From NCBI GenBank assembly GCA_003249225.1, contig QKJQ01000013.1:111870-175869 (forward strand): a stretch of DNA of 64,000 nucleotides. The letters run 5' to 3'. Both the position numbers and the translations under genes were made by a program. This DNA comes from Clostridia bacterium. Its GTDB lineage: Bacteria; Bacillota; Clostridia; Lachnospirales; Lachnospiraceae. Below are positions 44,901-54,063 of this stretch, one piece after another (within the stretch, counting starts at the first letter, position 1; every line of letters begins with the position of its first letter). The notes under the pieces were generated by a model that was given only the letters and a program-made list of their open reading frames with translations, made no database searches and was not told the DNA's origin.

Positions 44901-45809
44901 TCACCCTTTCACCGCTCCAATTGTCAGACCCTTTACGAAATAACGCTGTACAAATGGATACAAAACTACAATTGGCCCAGTGGCAATGATCGTCATCGCC
45001 ATCTTCATACTTTCAAGTGGTACGGATGGTAGTGCGATACCGGATTTTTCCGCGACAATTCTCATTGCTTCCGCACTGCCGAGCATTCTCTGCAGGTAAT
45101 ATTGCAGGGTAAACATATTGTCGTTCGTAATATAAAGCATACAGTTATACCAGTCATTCCAGTAAGCCAGTGCTGAGAACAGACAGAGTGTAGCAATCAA
45201 AGGCTTGCTGAGCGGCAGGATCAGACGAATGAATATTGTAATGTCATTGGCTCCGTCGATCTTCGCCGATTCACTGATGGCACTTGGGATACCGTTCATA
45301 AATGATTTTGCTATGATCATGTTCCATACCGAGAACATCAATGGTAGCAAAATACCAATATAAGAATTCTTAAAATGCAGGTAACGAACGCAAAGCATAT
45401 ACCAGGGAACAAGTCCGCCATTGAACAATGTCGTAAAGAAAAAGAAGAAGGAAAACTTGTTGCGCCAAGGAAAATCCTTACGAGACAGCACATAACCAGT
45501 CATGGTTGCGATAAAAACGGAAAGTGCGGTTCCGGTAAAGGTAACTCCTATTGTGGTTCCATACGCTTTTAGTATAGATACCGGATTCTTAAGACATAAA
45601 AGATAACTTTGTACACTGAAATCCTTTGGTACCAGTGGGTATCCATTCCGGATCAGAGAGGATTCCGGCGTAAAGGATGCCACCAGAATCAGATAAAACG
45701 GTACAACACAAATCAGTGCAAATAAACCTACCAGAACATACGCTACGATATTTACTGCAAGGAGATCCTTACTCATGCGCTTTCTGTGTATTGCATTACT
45801 TTTCGCCAT
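44901..45809 (-). CDS. Oligosaccharide ABC transporter permease (LplC/MalG-like)
   Basis: A 302-residue permease with six membrane helices and the cytoplasmic EAA loop (ISESAKIDGANDITIFIRLILPLSKP). It ends with the family FVKGLTIGAVKG. With the LplB-like permease it forms the channel of a CUT1 importer. It follows that gene by 18 bp. No ATPase gene is in the cluster, so a shared MsmK-type ATPase encoded elsewhere is expected. Confidence 0.95.
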   Translation of the reverse strand: MAKSNAIHRKRMSKDLLAVNIVAYVLVGLFALICVVPFYLILVASFTPESSLIRNGYPLVPKDFSVQSYLLCLKNPVSILKAYGTTIGVTFTGTALSVFIATMTGYVLSRKDFPWRNKFSFFFFFTTLFNGGLVPWYMLCVRYLHFKNSYIGILLPLMFSVWNMIIAKSFMNGIPSAISESAKIDGANDITIFIRLILPLSKPLIATLCLFSALAYWNDWYNCMLYITNDNMFTLQYYLQRMLGSAEAMRIVAEKSGIALPSVPLESMKMAMTIIATGPIVVLYPFVQRYFVKGLTIGAVKG

Positions 45810-45827
45810 GGTATTGTTCTCCTTCCA

Positions 45828-46772
45828 TTAATATAGGGCGTAATCCGGATTACTCTTTTTCACCAGCTTATTACATACCGAAATCGTTACAAAGCAGAGT
45901 ATCGATTGATACAGACCGGCTGCGGCTGATACGCCGATATCGCTGTTCGTGATCAGCAATCGGAATACGTAAGTATCAATAACATCTGTGACAGGCTGTA
46001 ACAAAGCACTGCTCTTGACTGTCTGATAGAACAAACCAAAGTCACCGCGGAAGATATTCCCGATTCCTAACAGCACGAGGATCATCATCGTTGGCATCAG
46101 AGAAGGTATTGTAATGTACCGGATCTTCTGCCATGCACTGGCTCCGTCTATGGATGATGCTTCAAACATTTCCTGATCAAGCCCTGTGATCGCTGCCAGG
46201 TAAACGACCGAACCATATCCGGTCTGCTTCCAGATTTTTAAAAAGATCAGAACAATGATCCATGCTTTTGGTGTGTTGTACAAGTCGAAGGATTCCGCAC
46301 CAAACAAATTCAGCAGACTGTTGAATACACCTTTTTCATAATTGAAAATGTTATACATAATCGCACCTGCAACTACCCAACTGATAAAGTATGGCAGGAA
46401 CATGAAGGACTGAGCAACTTTCTTGAACCATTTTCCCAGCATTTCATTGAGCAATATTGCGCTGCCCATCTCGAAAACCACTCCAAGAAGCAGGAAAGCA
46501 ATATTATACAACAGAGTATTTCTTGTAACCTGTCCAAGCTTTCCTGCGACCAGTAAAGCTTTGAAGTTATCAAGACCGATCCATGGAGACTTATAGATCC
46601 CTCCTGAATACTGATAATTCTTAAATGCAAGAACGATACCTGTCATTGGTATATATGAAAAAATAATCACGTATAGTATCGCAGGAGACAGCATAGCAAG
46701 CAGCATCCAGTGTTTTTTGGCCGTCTTTAAAATCGGCACTCTATACTTATTTTGGCCTGTACCTTTTTTCAT
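45828..46772 (-). CDS. Oligosaccharide ABC transporter permease (LplB-like)
   Basis: A 314-residue permease with six membrane helices, the typical YIPMTGIVLAFKNY segment and the EAA loop (MFEASSIDGASAWQKIRYITIPSLMP). It heads the operon permease-permease-binding protein. AAGGAAGGATAAAAAG precedes the ATG. The ~400 bp upstream presumably hold the regulated promoter. Confidence 0.95.
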   Translation of the reverse strand: MKKGTGQNKYRVPILKTAKKHWMLLAMLSPAILYVIIFSYIPMTGIVLAFKNYQYSGGIYKSPWIGLDNFKALLVAGKLGQVTRNTLLYNIAFLLLGVVFEMGSAILLNEMLGKWFKKVAQSFMFLPYFISWVVAGAIMYNIFNYEKGVFNSLLNLFGAESFDLYNTPKAWIIVLIFLKIWKQTGYGSVVYLAAITGLDQEMFEASSIDGASAWQKIRYITIPSLMPTMMILVLLGIGNIFRGDFGLFYQTVKSSALLQPVTDVIDTYVFRLLITNSDIGVSAAAGLYQSILCFVTISVCNKLVKKSNPDYALY

Positions 46773-47099
46773 CTTTTTATCCTTCCTTTGTTCTCTTTTT
46801 GTACAACATTTTCATTACTTTCTGCTAACAATTCACCTTCAATCTTTGTTTGGAAAATCCTATGTGCACTTTGTATATGTTCCGCATATTGCAACTAAGT
46901 TTCATAGAACATAATGACTTGTTGACTGACAACTAAATGATACTATTATTGCATATTTTATTCAATTCGCATAATTTCCAAAGATAATTTAGATATACTG
47001 TACAATCATCGTAAAATATCATATCTTTTTGAGCAACATGGCGCAACTTACAAAAGATTTTTTAGCGCACATCTGCGCAACTTAGATTCAGTCGCAAAA
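46773..47099. other. Upstream region of the sugar transporter operon, no gene
   Basis: A/T-rich sequence with no convincing ORF. A TTGT-N6-ACAA dyad at 46919-46932 is a weak LacI-type operator candidate. It is not the same sequence as the palindrome before the lacI gene. No -10/-35 pair stands out. Confidence 0.4.
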
Positions 47100-47141
47100 A
47101 AAGACCTCCTTGCGCCTTTACTGCTTCGCAAGAAGATCTTT
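47100..47141 (-). terminator. Terminator after the zinc-finger membrane protein gene
   Basis: A 15-bp stem (47100-47114 with 47127-47141), two positions being G-U in RNA, and a 12-nt loop; T-run follows on minus. Confidence 0.85.
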
Positions 47142-47187
47142 TGTCGAAATTTCATGATATTATTTATTCTGGTAATGTATGATTTCG

Positions 47188-48267
47188 TCACTTATCATTG
47201 GTAACGCTTGTTTCATCTAAAATCGTCAATTTTCCGCCTATTCCGATTTTTACGCTGATTTTGTCATGGTCATTTAACCTTCGCCAGATGTCCTCCTCGA
47301 TCTCATAGGTATTGTTTTCTCCTTTTTCGGACTGCAATACAATCGAATAGATCTCATACAGACTACCGGTTCTTTCTGCTCCGATTCCGTTTTCCATGCC
47401 TTTTTCCAATGAATAATCACCAACATAATCAGTTTTACCGTTCCCTTCACTGACTACGTCCCGTACAATCATCCATTTATCTATCTCGTAGTAGTATTTT
47501 GTGCTAAAAACCGGATCATTTCTGTACACCGGTTCCTGATGTGTCTCTGTTGTATAATAAGTCTCATAGTCTGCAACTTCGGTCGTAATTTCCTCAAAGG
47601 TTCCGTCTCCCAGGTCCCGGTATCCGCTTACCTCGGTATGATACCCGGCTATCCGCTCATGCGCAACCTGTTCCGTGACAGTTTCGTAATGATCCAGCAC
47701 CTGCACATAGGAACTGATTTCCTCGGCCGTGTACTGCAGCCTTGCATCATCCGGCAGTGTGAACGAACTTTCATTTACTGTCTGATACGCTTCAATCTCC
47801 TGCGTCTTCTGCCAGCTATGAGAAAGTACTGTCATCTCCACGGGCTGTGCCTGTTTGATGACCAATGCAGCAATTCCAAGCAAAAAGACTGCCAGGAGCA
47901 CGATTCCAAGGATGCTCTTTTTACTTTGCTGTTTTGTAGTACGGTTGACCGGATTTTCCGGAATATCAGCTTTCATCCTGTTCTGCATATCAAAATAGCT
48001 TCCGCTTTGTTCAACCTTTGGTGCACCGCAGGATATACAGTTTTCTTCCACGGAAGGATTCAGTTGTTTGCAATAGCTGCACTCCCAGTCCGGCTGCCCG
48101 GTGAAGTGGCTCTCCAAATCCTTATCGAGCGTTTTCGTATCCAGCATGTAGAAGGTCACCCCTTCTCCACGCGGTTTATTACATTCCGGACATTCCCTGA
48201 ATCTGCCCTGAATTCCCTTCCTGTTGCAGTAAGGGCAGTCCCAGTACCCTTCAATCTTTCTACCCAT
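47188..48267 (-). CDS. Membrane protein with two RanBP2-type zinc fingers
   Basis: I recognise domains but no named function. Two W-x-C-x2-C...C-x2-C fingers lie at residues ~9-32 (WDCPYC ... CPEC) and ~61-80 (WECSYC ... CISC). A linker, one membrane helix (~115-133, ILGIVLLAVFLLGIAALVI) and a ~220-residue external region rich in Tyr/Glu/Thr with repeated VTEQV / ITTEV-like segments follow. The fingers are predicted inside the cell. It follows the YdbC-like gene by 22 bp, with GAGG eight bases before the ATG, so the two are probably co-transcribed. Confidence 0.75.
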   Translation of the reverse strand: MGRKIEGYWDCPYCNRKGIQGRFRECPECNKPRGEGVTFYMLDTKTLDKDLESHFTGQPDWECSYCKQLNPSVEENCISCGAPKVEQSGSYFDMQNRMKADIPENPVNRTTKQQSKKSILGIVLLAVFLLGIAALVIKQAQPVEMTVLSHSWQKTQEIEAYQTVNESSFTLPDDARLQYTAEEISSYVQVLDHYETVTEQVAHERIAGYHTEVSGYRDLGDGTFEEITTEVADYETYYTTETHQEPVYRNDPVFSTKYYYEIDKWMIVRDVVSEGNGKTDYVGDYSLEKGMENGIGAERTGSLYEIYSIVLQSEKGENNTYEIEEDIWRRLNDHDKISVKIGIGGKLTILDETSVTNDK

Positions 48268-48289
48268 GTTGTTGTCCTCACCGTTGTCC

Positions 48290-48508
48290 TTACTGTATTT
48301 GATCGATTATTTTCCGAAGCTTCTGTAGCTCCTCTTTTGTTAATGTCGTACCCTTGCCCATCTTCTCATGCTCCGGTGCCCAATCCCGTATATCATACTT
48401 TGGAGCTTGGTCATTCCAACTGATGAGGTTGAGTTCTTTTCTCCATCCTTTTGCATTCTCCGACAGAACGCCTATTTCTTCGATGATCTCGTACTTTAAT
48501 TCTGCCAT
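48290..48508 (-). CDS. YdbC/PC4-like small single-strand nucleic-acid-binding protein
   Basis: The 72-residue protein (MAELKYEIIEEIG ... KGWRKELNLISWNDQAPKYDIRDWAPEHEKMGKG) matches the bacterial YdbC group. Its fold is like the transcriptional coactivator p15/PC4 and it binds single-stranded DNA or RNA. The start is set at 48508 after AAGGAGAAGAAG; the frame is open to 48568 with 20 non-family residues. It is followed closely by the zinc-finger membrane protein gene. Confidence 0.88.
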   Translation of the reverse strand: MAELKYEIIEEIGVLSENAKGWRKELNLISWNDQAPKYDIRDWAPEHEKMGKGTTLTKEELQKLRKIIDQIQ

Positions 48509-48747
48509 TCTTCTTCTCCTTGTGTCTGCTGTTTTGCAAGTTTTTTGGTGTATCTGAAACCAGATCAACTTTTGTAACCAAGTGCTTTATTTCTAACCTT
48601 CAATATGACCTAACCTGAATGTCCCATTTCCCATCCATAAATTCACCATTCAACCATTGGGTACTGTCTCACTATTTGACCGTCTGTACTCTAACGATAA
48701 TAACTATAATAAAATTCGTACACTGCTTCCAAATAGAATCCTTGATT

Positions 48748-49383
48748 TTAATTCTCTACCAGTGAACCTAAATTCCAGAACTCCCCAGATCCTTCGATGC
48801 GGAAACGTTCTGCAAAATACTTTACAAAATCACTCTTTTCATTATAAATTTTTCTGCTTATATCATAATTCAACTCTCTTATGTATTTTTCATCATCCTT
48901 TGGACGTTCATCCACAAGCCAGTCGATAACGTTATTGAATGCCAGATCATGTGTGCAAGAATAAGCAAAGTGCATCCAAATATCATAGGATCCAAAATGA
49001 TCCAAAAGGTCTGCATCCTGTTGAAGCTTTATATAATCCGAATAGGTATCTCGACCATGATAACGGTCATCATGCACCGATATTATATTACAAATTTCAT
49101 CTAATTCTTCTATTGTACAATAGTCACGCAATACTTCACAGGCTTTTACAGCACCAACTACTGCATGATTGTCCTCCCCATTGCTGATGTCATGAAACCA
49201 TGCTGCAACCGTAAGAATATCATCATGGCTATCGTCCTCTGGAAGTACTAGCTTTCTAAGAGTAATCACAAGCGACGCCACCCTCTCACCATGATAGTAT
49301 TTATTTCCTTTTTCCTTCCAAGGATGGCTATTCTTATTTCCCAAAAGTTCATAAGCTAAATGCTTAATAGCAACCATATCCAT
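48748..49383 (-). CDS. HD-domain phosphohydrolase
   Basis: A 211-residue HD protein with metal ligands in YYHGERV (His31), AAWFHDI (His64-Asp65), a middle His (VHDDRYHG) and LQQDADLLD. It is probably a nucleotide or phosphate-ester hydrolase acting in the cytoplasm. Close relatives are annotated only as HD-domain proteins, so the substrate is unknown. GGAGATAAGAACA precedes the ATG. Neighbours give no functional hint. Confidence 0.85.
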   Translation of the reverse strand: MDMVAIKHLAYELLGNKNSHPWKEKGNKYYHGERVASLVITLRKLVLPEDDSHDDILTVAAWFHDISNGEDNHAVVGAVKACEVLRDYCTIEELDEICNIISVHDDRYHGRDTYSDYIKLQQDADLLDHFGSYDIWMHFAYSCTHDLAFNNVIDWLVDERPKDDEKYIRELNYDISRKIYNEKSDFVKYFAERFRIEGSGEFWNLGSLVEN

Positions 49384-49526
49384 TGTTCTTATCTCCTATA
49401 TTTTGAAATTTTCTCAACTAATATCTTATGTAATGGCAGACAAACAAAATTACTTTACTATGTTAAGTTAAAATTTATCGTACTAACCGAATAATCCCAT
49501 AGGGAAATCTATGTGTTATGTGAAGT

Positions 49527-50234
49527 CTATTTCGATTCTTGTTTAATTGCTTCAATCAACATAACTTTTTCAGCTTCATTTCCAATAAAGTCTTTATATT
49601 TTCTTCTCATAACATTAGAATTTCGCATTGAAGGATGTTCAATTGCTACACAATTACAGCGATGTTGTGCTATTGAAACATCTTTAATCAAGCCAATATT
49701 TTCTGATTTAAGGGCAGCCCATTTTCTCCAAACTGTTAAATCTTCTGTTGTACTTGCTAACATTTCAGCTGAATATTTTCCAAGAGTTATAATACATCTT
49801 GGTTTTACTAAACTAATCTGATATTTTAAAAATTCAATATTACGATCTACAAAACTTTTATCCTTAAAACCTGGAAACGTACCTACCATGGAATCTGTTT
49901 GTCTAAGACCCATAAATATATTAGTAAAAAAGCAATCTTCTAGACATATTCCAGATTCGTCAAAGAGCTTTATCATATTACGCCATGTGGGGCTATCGAT
50001 ATCATTGGATAATCCATCTATCATTTCATTAAATTTGCTTTCTGTTGAAAAATCATGACCCAATACCATTATTGATGGAATAATTTCAGATTCAAATTCT
50101 TTCCATATTCCATGACCACCAGGAAAAAAAGCGGTAAACTGGCACTGTTTATCAATACCAATTACATACGGTGGATATGGTTCTACCATATTCATTTTTT
50201 TGAATAATATCTCAGATATTTGATTTCTGTTCAT
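49527..50234 (-). CDS. Uracil-DNA-glycosylase-superfamily-like protein
   Basis: The 235-residue protein shows a fold pattern like the UDG superfamily: MVLGHDFSTE in the place of the GQDPYH-type motif, TNIFMGLRQ, CIITLGKYSAEML and a late EHPSMRN like the HPSP motif. Catalytic residues differ from ung at 2663, so repair activity is not certain. It may be one of the UDG-like proteins found in accessory regions. The start is set at 50234 (MNRNQIS) after GGGGGGA; the open frame runs to 50351. Confidence 0.6.
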   Translation of the reverse strand: MNRNQISEILFKKMNMVEPYPPYVIGIDKQCQFTAFFPGGHGIWKEFESEIIPSIMVLGHDFSTESKFNEMIDGLSNDIDSPTWRNMIKLFDESGICLEDCFFTNIFMGLRQTDSMVGTFPGFKDKSFVDRNIEFLKYQISLVKPRCIITLGKYSAEMLASTTEDLTVWRKWAALKSENIGLIKDVSIAQHRCNCVAIEHPSMRNSNVMRRKYKDFIGNEAEKVMLIEAIKQESK

Positions 50235-50515
50235 GAAATATCCCCCCATATACGATTTATTAAAGAAATAGATTTTACATAACTTAGATATTCTCAAAGT
50301 TAACCGATATTTTTGCTTAACCATCTTACTCAAATTTATCGTACCATGCACCAGATCAGTAAACTGGTATTTGTTTAATAATTATGTGAATAAAAATCAA
50401 TAATGGGAACACCTTTAGCTATGAGATAATTACCAATTTGTATGGCTATCATTCGAATAGTCAAAAGACTTCTTCTGATAAAACATCCATAGCATCAGCT
50501 CGTCGTTATCAGGCA

Positions 50516-50953
50516 TCAGCTACGAAAGCTTTCGTTAGCCTCCAGTTCAGCCAATACTTTCTTACAGTATCCTATCCACTTCTCCTCGTGTTCTTTACCA
50601 TATAAGATTCTATTCTCCAGATCCCTGACCGAAGTTATCTTTAGAGCCTTAGCATCACTGTGGATCCTTTTAAATAAGTGCTCCATTCCAATCACATCCA
50701 ATGGTTGTACGATTGTTCTTACCTTTGTCTTTCCTAGCTTCATTGCAACAAAAGCTCTTGAATGACCATCAAGCAAAGAATACTCTCCTTCGATCCTGCT
50801 TACTAAGACTGGTGGAACGCTGTCATCAAAATCTGCTTCTGGAATGGTCAATAAGGCTTCAATCTTATCATCATTCAGATATAGATTATTCGGTATCAAT
50901 TTATCAATATCCAGCAAGACTACAGGATACACGACCTTGGAATGCTCATTCAT
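50516..50953 (-). CDS. ParB-like nuclease-domain protein
   Basis: A 145-residue protein with a ParB N-terminal/sulfiredoxin-type fold: DIDKLIPNN, PPVLVSRIEGEYSLLDGHSRAFVAMKLGKTKV. It lacks the helix-turn-helix of true partition proteins, so a role in plasmid-like partition is unlikely. Stand-alone forms occur in accessory regions as CTP- or DNA-binding proteins of unknown role. The start is set at 50953 after GGGAGAAG; an ATG at 50971 is the alternative. Confidence 0.8.
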   Translation of the reverse strand: MNEHSKVVYPVVLLDIDKLIPNNLYLNDDKIEALLTIPEADFDDSVPPVLVSRIEGEYSLLDGHSRAFVAMKLGKTKVRTIVQPLDVIGMEHLFKRIHSDAKALKITSVRDLENRILYGKEHEEKWIGYCKKVLAELEANESFRS

Positions 50954-51196
50954 GTTCTCTTCTCCCATCACAATTGTATCCGTCTATAAAAACTCTTGCC
51001 TAAAACACTTAGGCATTGTAACTTAAATCCCATAGTACCCTCTCAACCATTGTACAAAACTACCCGAATACAATGATTTGTTTTTGAACCTAATTTCCAT
51101 CTCTATTAGATTATACTCAATTTGTCATTAATTATTTTATCCATTGGATTCGAATTAAGCCTTACACAATTAATGAAAATGTACGAATGAAGTTAT

Positions 51197-51952
51197 TTAT
51201 TTATCATTAAAGAAATACTTAATGGGATTTTGTTCACCCTTTGAGAACAAATTAGAAACCGATTTGTTTTTGTATTTATTCTGTATCTCAGCAGGAGCAA
51301 TATCTCCTACAAATTCATAGCGATTTTTATCCTGAGGGATTACTCCTTTATTATAGCCAAGCGTTGAATGACCAAACATCCAGGCGACAATAACATAAAC
51401 CTCTAAAACCATACCTTCATATATTGATAAGGCATATTTGACTTTTTCAGCTCTTTCTTTGTTCACTTTCCAGCAGCACCTGGTAAGGTCGTACAGTTCA
51501 AATGAAGACATAGTATTTCGATAATACTTATTTACTCGAATCATCATAACATTGTCTGTAATATCCTCTTTTGTAAGCTCAGAACAGGCGTATCTTGCAT
51601 TTAATGTATTTACATTAATTCTGCCGTAAGTAGCCACATTATGACCACGTTGTAGATTTGTTAACTTTCCAATCCCAATCAAGTCAATGGCAGCAGCTTC
51701 AACTTTAAAAGCTGTTTCTTCATTTATACCATGCACAAGAATCTCGATAAGAGGTTCTTTACCTCTACTAAGTATCTCATTTATTTTCTGTACTTTTTCA
51801 CTTTCGCCTTGTTGATCCATATGATTGAATACTCTATTTCCTTTGCCTTTCCCTACATAAAATGGCTCCTTAGTATCCGGATCAGAGTAGATATATACAT
51901 AGTATTCCAAATTTTCAATTGTTTTTGATGAAAACTCCTTGATATTTTTCAT
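51197..51952 (-). CDS. LEM-3-like GIY-YIG domain protein
   Basis: The N-terminal ~110 residues match the GIY-YIG nuclease group related to LEM-3: YYVYIYSDP, EPFYVGKGKGNRVFNH, and a conserved Glu in AAAIDLIG. The C-terminal half is unrecognised and rich in polar and aromatic residues. It should cut DNA or be a derived binder. The start is set at 51952 (MKNIKEF) after AGAGGAG; the frame is open to 52030. Confidence 0.8.
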   Translation of the reverse strand: MKNIKEFSSKTIENLEYYVYIYSDPDTKEPFYVGKGKGNRVFNHMDQQGESEKVQKINEILSRGKEPLIEILVHGINEETAFKVEAAAIDLIGIGKLTNLQRGHNVATYGRINVNTLNARYACSELTKEDITDNVMMIRVNKYYRNTMSSFELYDLTRCCWKVNKERAEKVKYALSIYEGMVLEVYVIVAWMFGHSTLGYNKGVIPQDKNRYEFVGDIAPAEIQNKYKNKSVSNLFSKGEQNPIKYFFNDK

Positions 51953-52046
51953 AATTCTCCTCTTTCTTGACATGACTTCACAATTCTCTGCAAAAAGTAA
52001 TGTTTTGTTCACCTCATGCCACGTAAACAAGACACTTTTACTTACA

Positions 52047-52625
52047 TTACAGCGTTAATTCCTCCATTATTCTCTCCAGGATATCAAGTACCGGCAATGT
52101 CCCATCGACCTTTACAACAGGACACGCCAGTTTCTTTATGCTTTCTTCGATTATTTTTGAGTCTCGATTTTCAGCCATCTTAAGGAACTCCCTTTGTTGT
52201 TCAAACATATCACCCTCTGCAAGAACTCTCTTACCGAACCTTTTTGCTTCTCTTGCCTGGATTCTTTTCACTCTTTCAGAACCTGGTGTCTGAATCCAAA
52301 ATGCAATGTCAAGGCAGGCCAGAATGTCCTCTTTCCAGTTCATCGTAACCCCAGACAGAATAAACTTTGGATTATTGGCTATCTTCTCGATCAGGATATC
52401 CTGAACTTCAGTTTTTGTTCTTGGCTTTGAAAATGGCAGCTCACCAAGATGAACGGTTTCCATTATACTATTATTCTCCAAAGCCCATATTCGTGATTCC
52501 TTTTGCTCCGGGAAATAACAATCCTCCACATCCAACTCATAATAATTTATTCTTTTTGCCAATGCATGGGCTAGTGTTGACTTTCCGCTTCCATTTAACC
52601 CGATAATTGCTATACCTCCGATCAC
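52047..52625 (-). CDS. Small P-loop kinase-like protein
   Basis: A P-loop NTPase of the adenylate-kinase-like group, with Walker A GLNGSGKST, the nucleotide-monophosphate region VEDCYFPEQ and the lid-like REAKRFG. It probably phosphorylates a small molecule. The start is set at a GTG at 52625, eight bases after GGGGAGG; the ATG at 52652 would put that site inside the gene. No operon partner is clear. Confidence 0.75.
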   Translation of the reverse strand: MIGGIAIIGLNGSGKSTLAHALAKRINYYELDVEDCYFPEQKESRIWALENNSIMETVHLGELPFSKPRTKTEVQDILIEKIANNPKFILSGVTMNWKEDILACLDIAFWIQTPGSERVKRIQAREAKRFGKRVLAEGDMFEQQREFLKMAENRDSKIIEESIKKLACPVVKVDGTLPVLDILERIMEELTL

Positions 52626-52778
52626 TTTGTCACCCTCCCCAACTCTTAGCATGCTCTTTTCCTACTATATCAACGGTTTTACTTCTATGATCCGCATTAA
52701 AACTTTCTAAATCCTCGGTTCTGTTTCTATCGTCACGGTTAGACTTTTAAATCCCCTTTTGCACTTCTATATCAATGT

Positions 52779-53774
52779 TTATGCATCTGTATACTGTCGC
52801 AACATGCGCTTTATCTCTTCTTTCACCTGATCTACCACTCGTTCCGGTCCAATGATCGTAACGCCTTCTCCGAGCGCGATCACCCATCCAAGAAACTGCT
52901 TGCTTACAGCTACCTTTACCGTTGCTATAAAATGTTCCTCATCGCTTTTCAGCATACTGATATCTTTTCCGAACCGGTCAATCATGACACCGGCGAAGCC
53001 ATTTTCACATTCTAACTTCACATTCTCTTCCTGCCCGTCGTACATACCAAACATTTTCTTTGTGTAGATTGCCATATCCGCCTGCCTGAAGGTCTTTTCC
53101 CCTTCTCTTCGCTTTCGAAGACTTTTTATATTCTTCATCTTGTCTACACGAAAATGCTTGATCATTCCTTCTTTGCCATCATAGGCGACCAGATAGTAAT
53201 TTTCATCATCCCAGGTCAGCGCCCACGGACTCATCTCATACAAGGCTCCATCATGTCTTGGTTCCATCTCTTTATTAACATTCCACTGATAGTACTGGAA
53301 GGTTATCTGATCATTATCGACAATTGCTGCATGAATGCTGTCAACATTGTAATAGATACTTTCATTCATGGTCTTGATCCTGCCGGCTACATAGACCTGA
53401 CGCTGCAGTTTCAATGCGTCATGGCTACTGGCTAACCCTTCGATCTTCTTAATAAGCTCCGTTGATTTTTTCTCCGTAATGAACTTAGAAGACTGAACAG
53501 CATCAACTAAAAGTTTTAGCTCTGCCAGCTCGAACTGTCTGCTTCCTACATAATAGTTACAGGTATTCTCTTCTTGAACTTTAATGATGTCCATCCCATA
53601 CAGAATCAGATTTTCGATATCGTTGTAAATACTCTTTCGCTCAGCCTCAATGCCATATACTTTTAGTGCGGCTAAAATATCTGCCATCGTCATCTTGTGC
53701 GTCTCATCGGTCTTTTCAAGCAGTATTCTACTAAGATACAAGATTTTGAGCTTCTGATTGGACCCCTTCCCCAT
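52779..53774 (-). CDS. WYL-domain transcriptional regulator
   Basis: An N-terminal winged helix (residues ~5-60), the WYL domain (~135-215; ITFQYYQWNV, ALTWDDENYYLVAYD, FRVDKM) and a C-terminal WCX-like domain (~235-325). WYL proteins bind nucleic-acid or nucleotide ligands and often regulate defence genes or respond to DNA damage. The start is set at 53774 after TTGGAGGTGCAC. It lies alone, about 2.5 kb from the Wadjet operon. Confidence 0.9.
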   Translation of the reverse strand: MGKGSNQKLKILYLSRILLEKTDETHKMTMADILAALKVYGIEAERKSIYNDIENLILYGMDIIKVQEENTCNYYVGSRQFELAELKLLVDAVQSSKFITEKKSTELIKKIEGLASSHDALKLQRQVYVAGRIKTMNESIYYNVDSIHAAIVDNDQITFQYYQWNVNKEMEPRHDGALYEMSPWALTWDDENYYLVAYDGKEGMIKHFRVDKMKNIKSLRKRREGEKTFRQADMAIYTKKMFGMYDGQEENVKLECENGFAGVMIDRFGKDISMLKSDEEHFIATVKVAVSKQFLGWVIALGEGVTIIGPERVVDQVKEEIKRMLRQYTDA

Positions 53775-53986
53775 GTGCACCTCCAAAATCATTTACTATA
53801 AATAGAATATCATAAACTTACTAAAATCAACAGTTTAATTCACGGTTTCTTCACATTACTTCCTTTTTTACTTCACAATTCCACGCTATACTAAGTACAT
53901 CAAAACAAGCGAAACAAACCTCTGGTAAAACATTTATTACAGCCAACTTTCCTATTATTAAATAGATTTCATAATACTCCCCTAAG

Positions 53987-54033
53987 AAAAAGCGTTTTAT
54001 TCACAACCTCCCTCGTGAACAAAGCGCTTTTTT
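53987..54033 (-). terminator. Terminator after the PHP gene
   Basis: Outer stem AAAAAGCG with CGCTTTTT plus an inner ATTCAC/GTGAAC stem; A/T runs flank both sides. It lies directly past the PHP stop on minus. Confidence 0.85.
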
Positions 54034-54063
54034 GCTTTCTAATTTCTAATCAGTTATCTTCAA

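Noticed and set aside
50516..50953. ParB partition protein marking an integrated plasmid
   Set aside because: It lacks the DNA-binding part, and no parA, replication gene or centromere-like repeats were seen.
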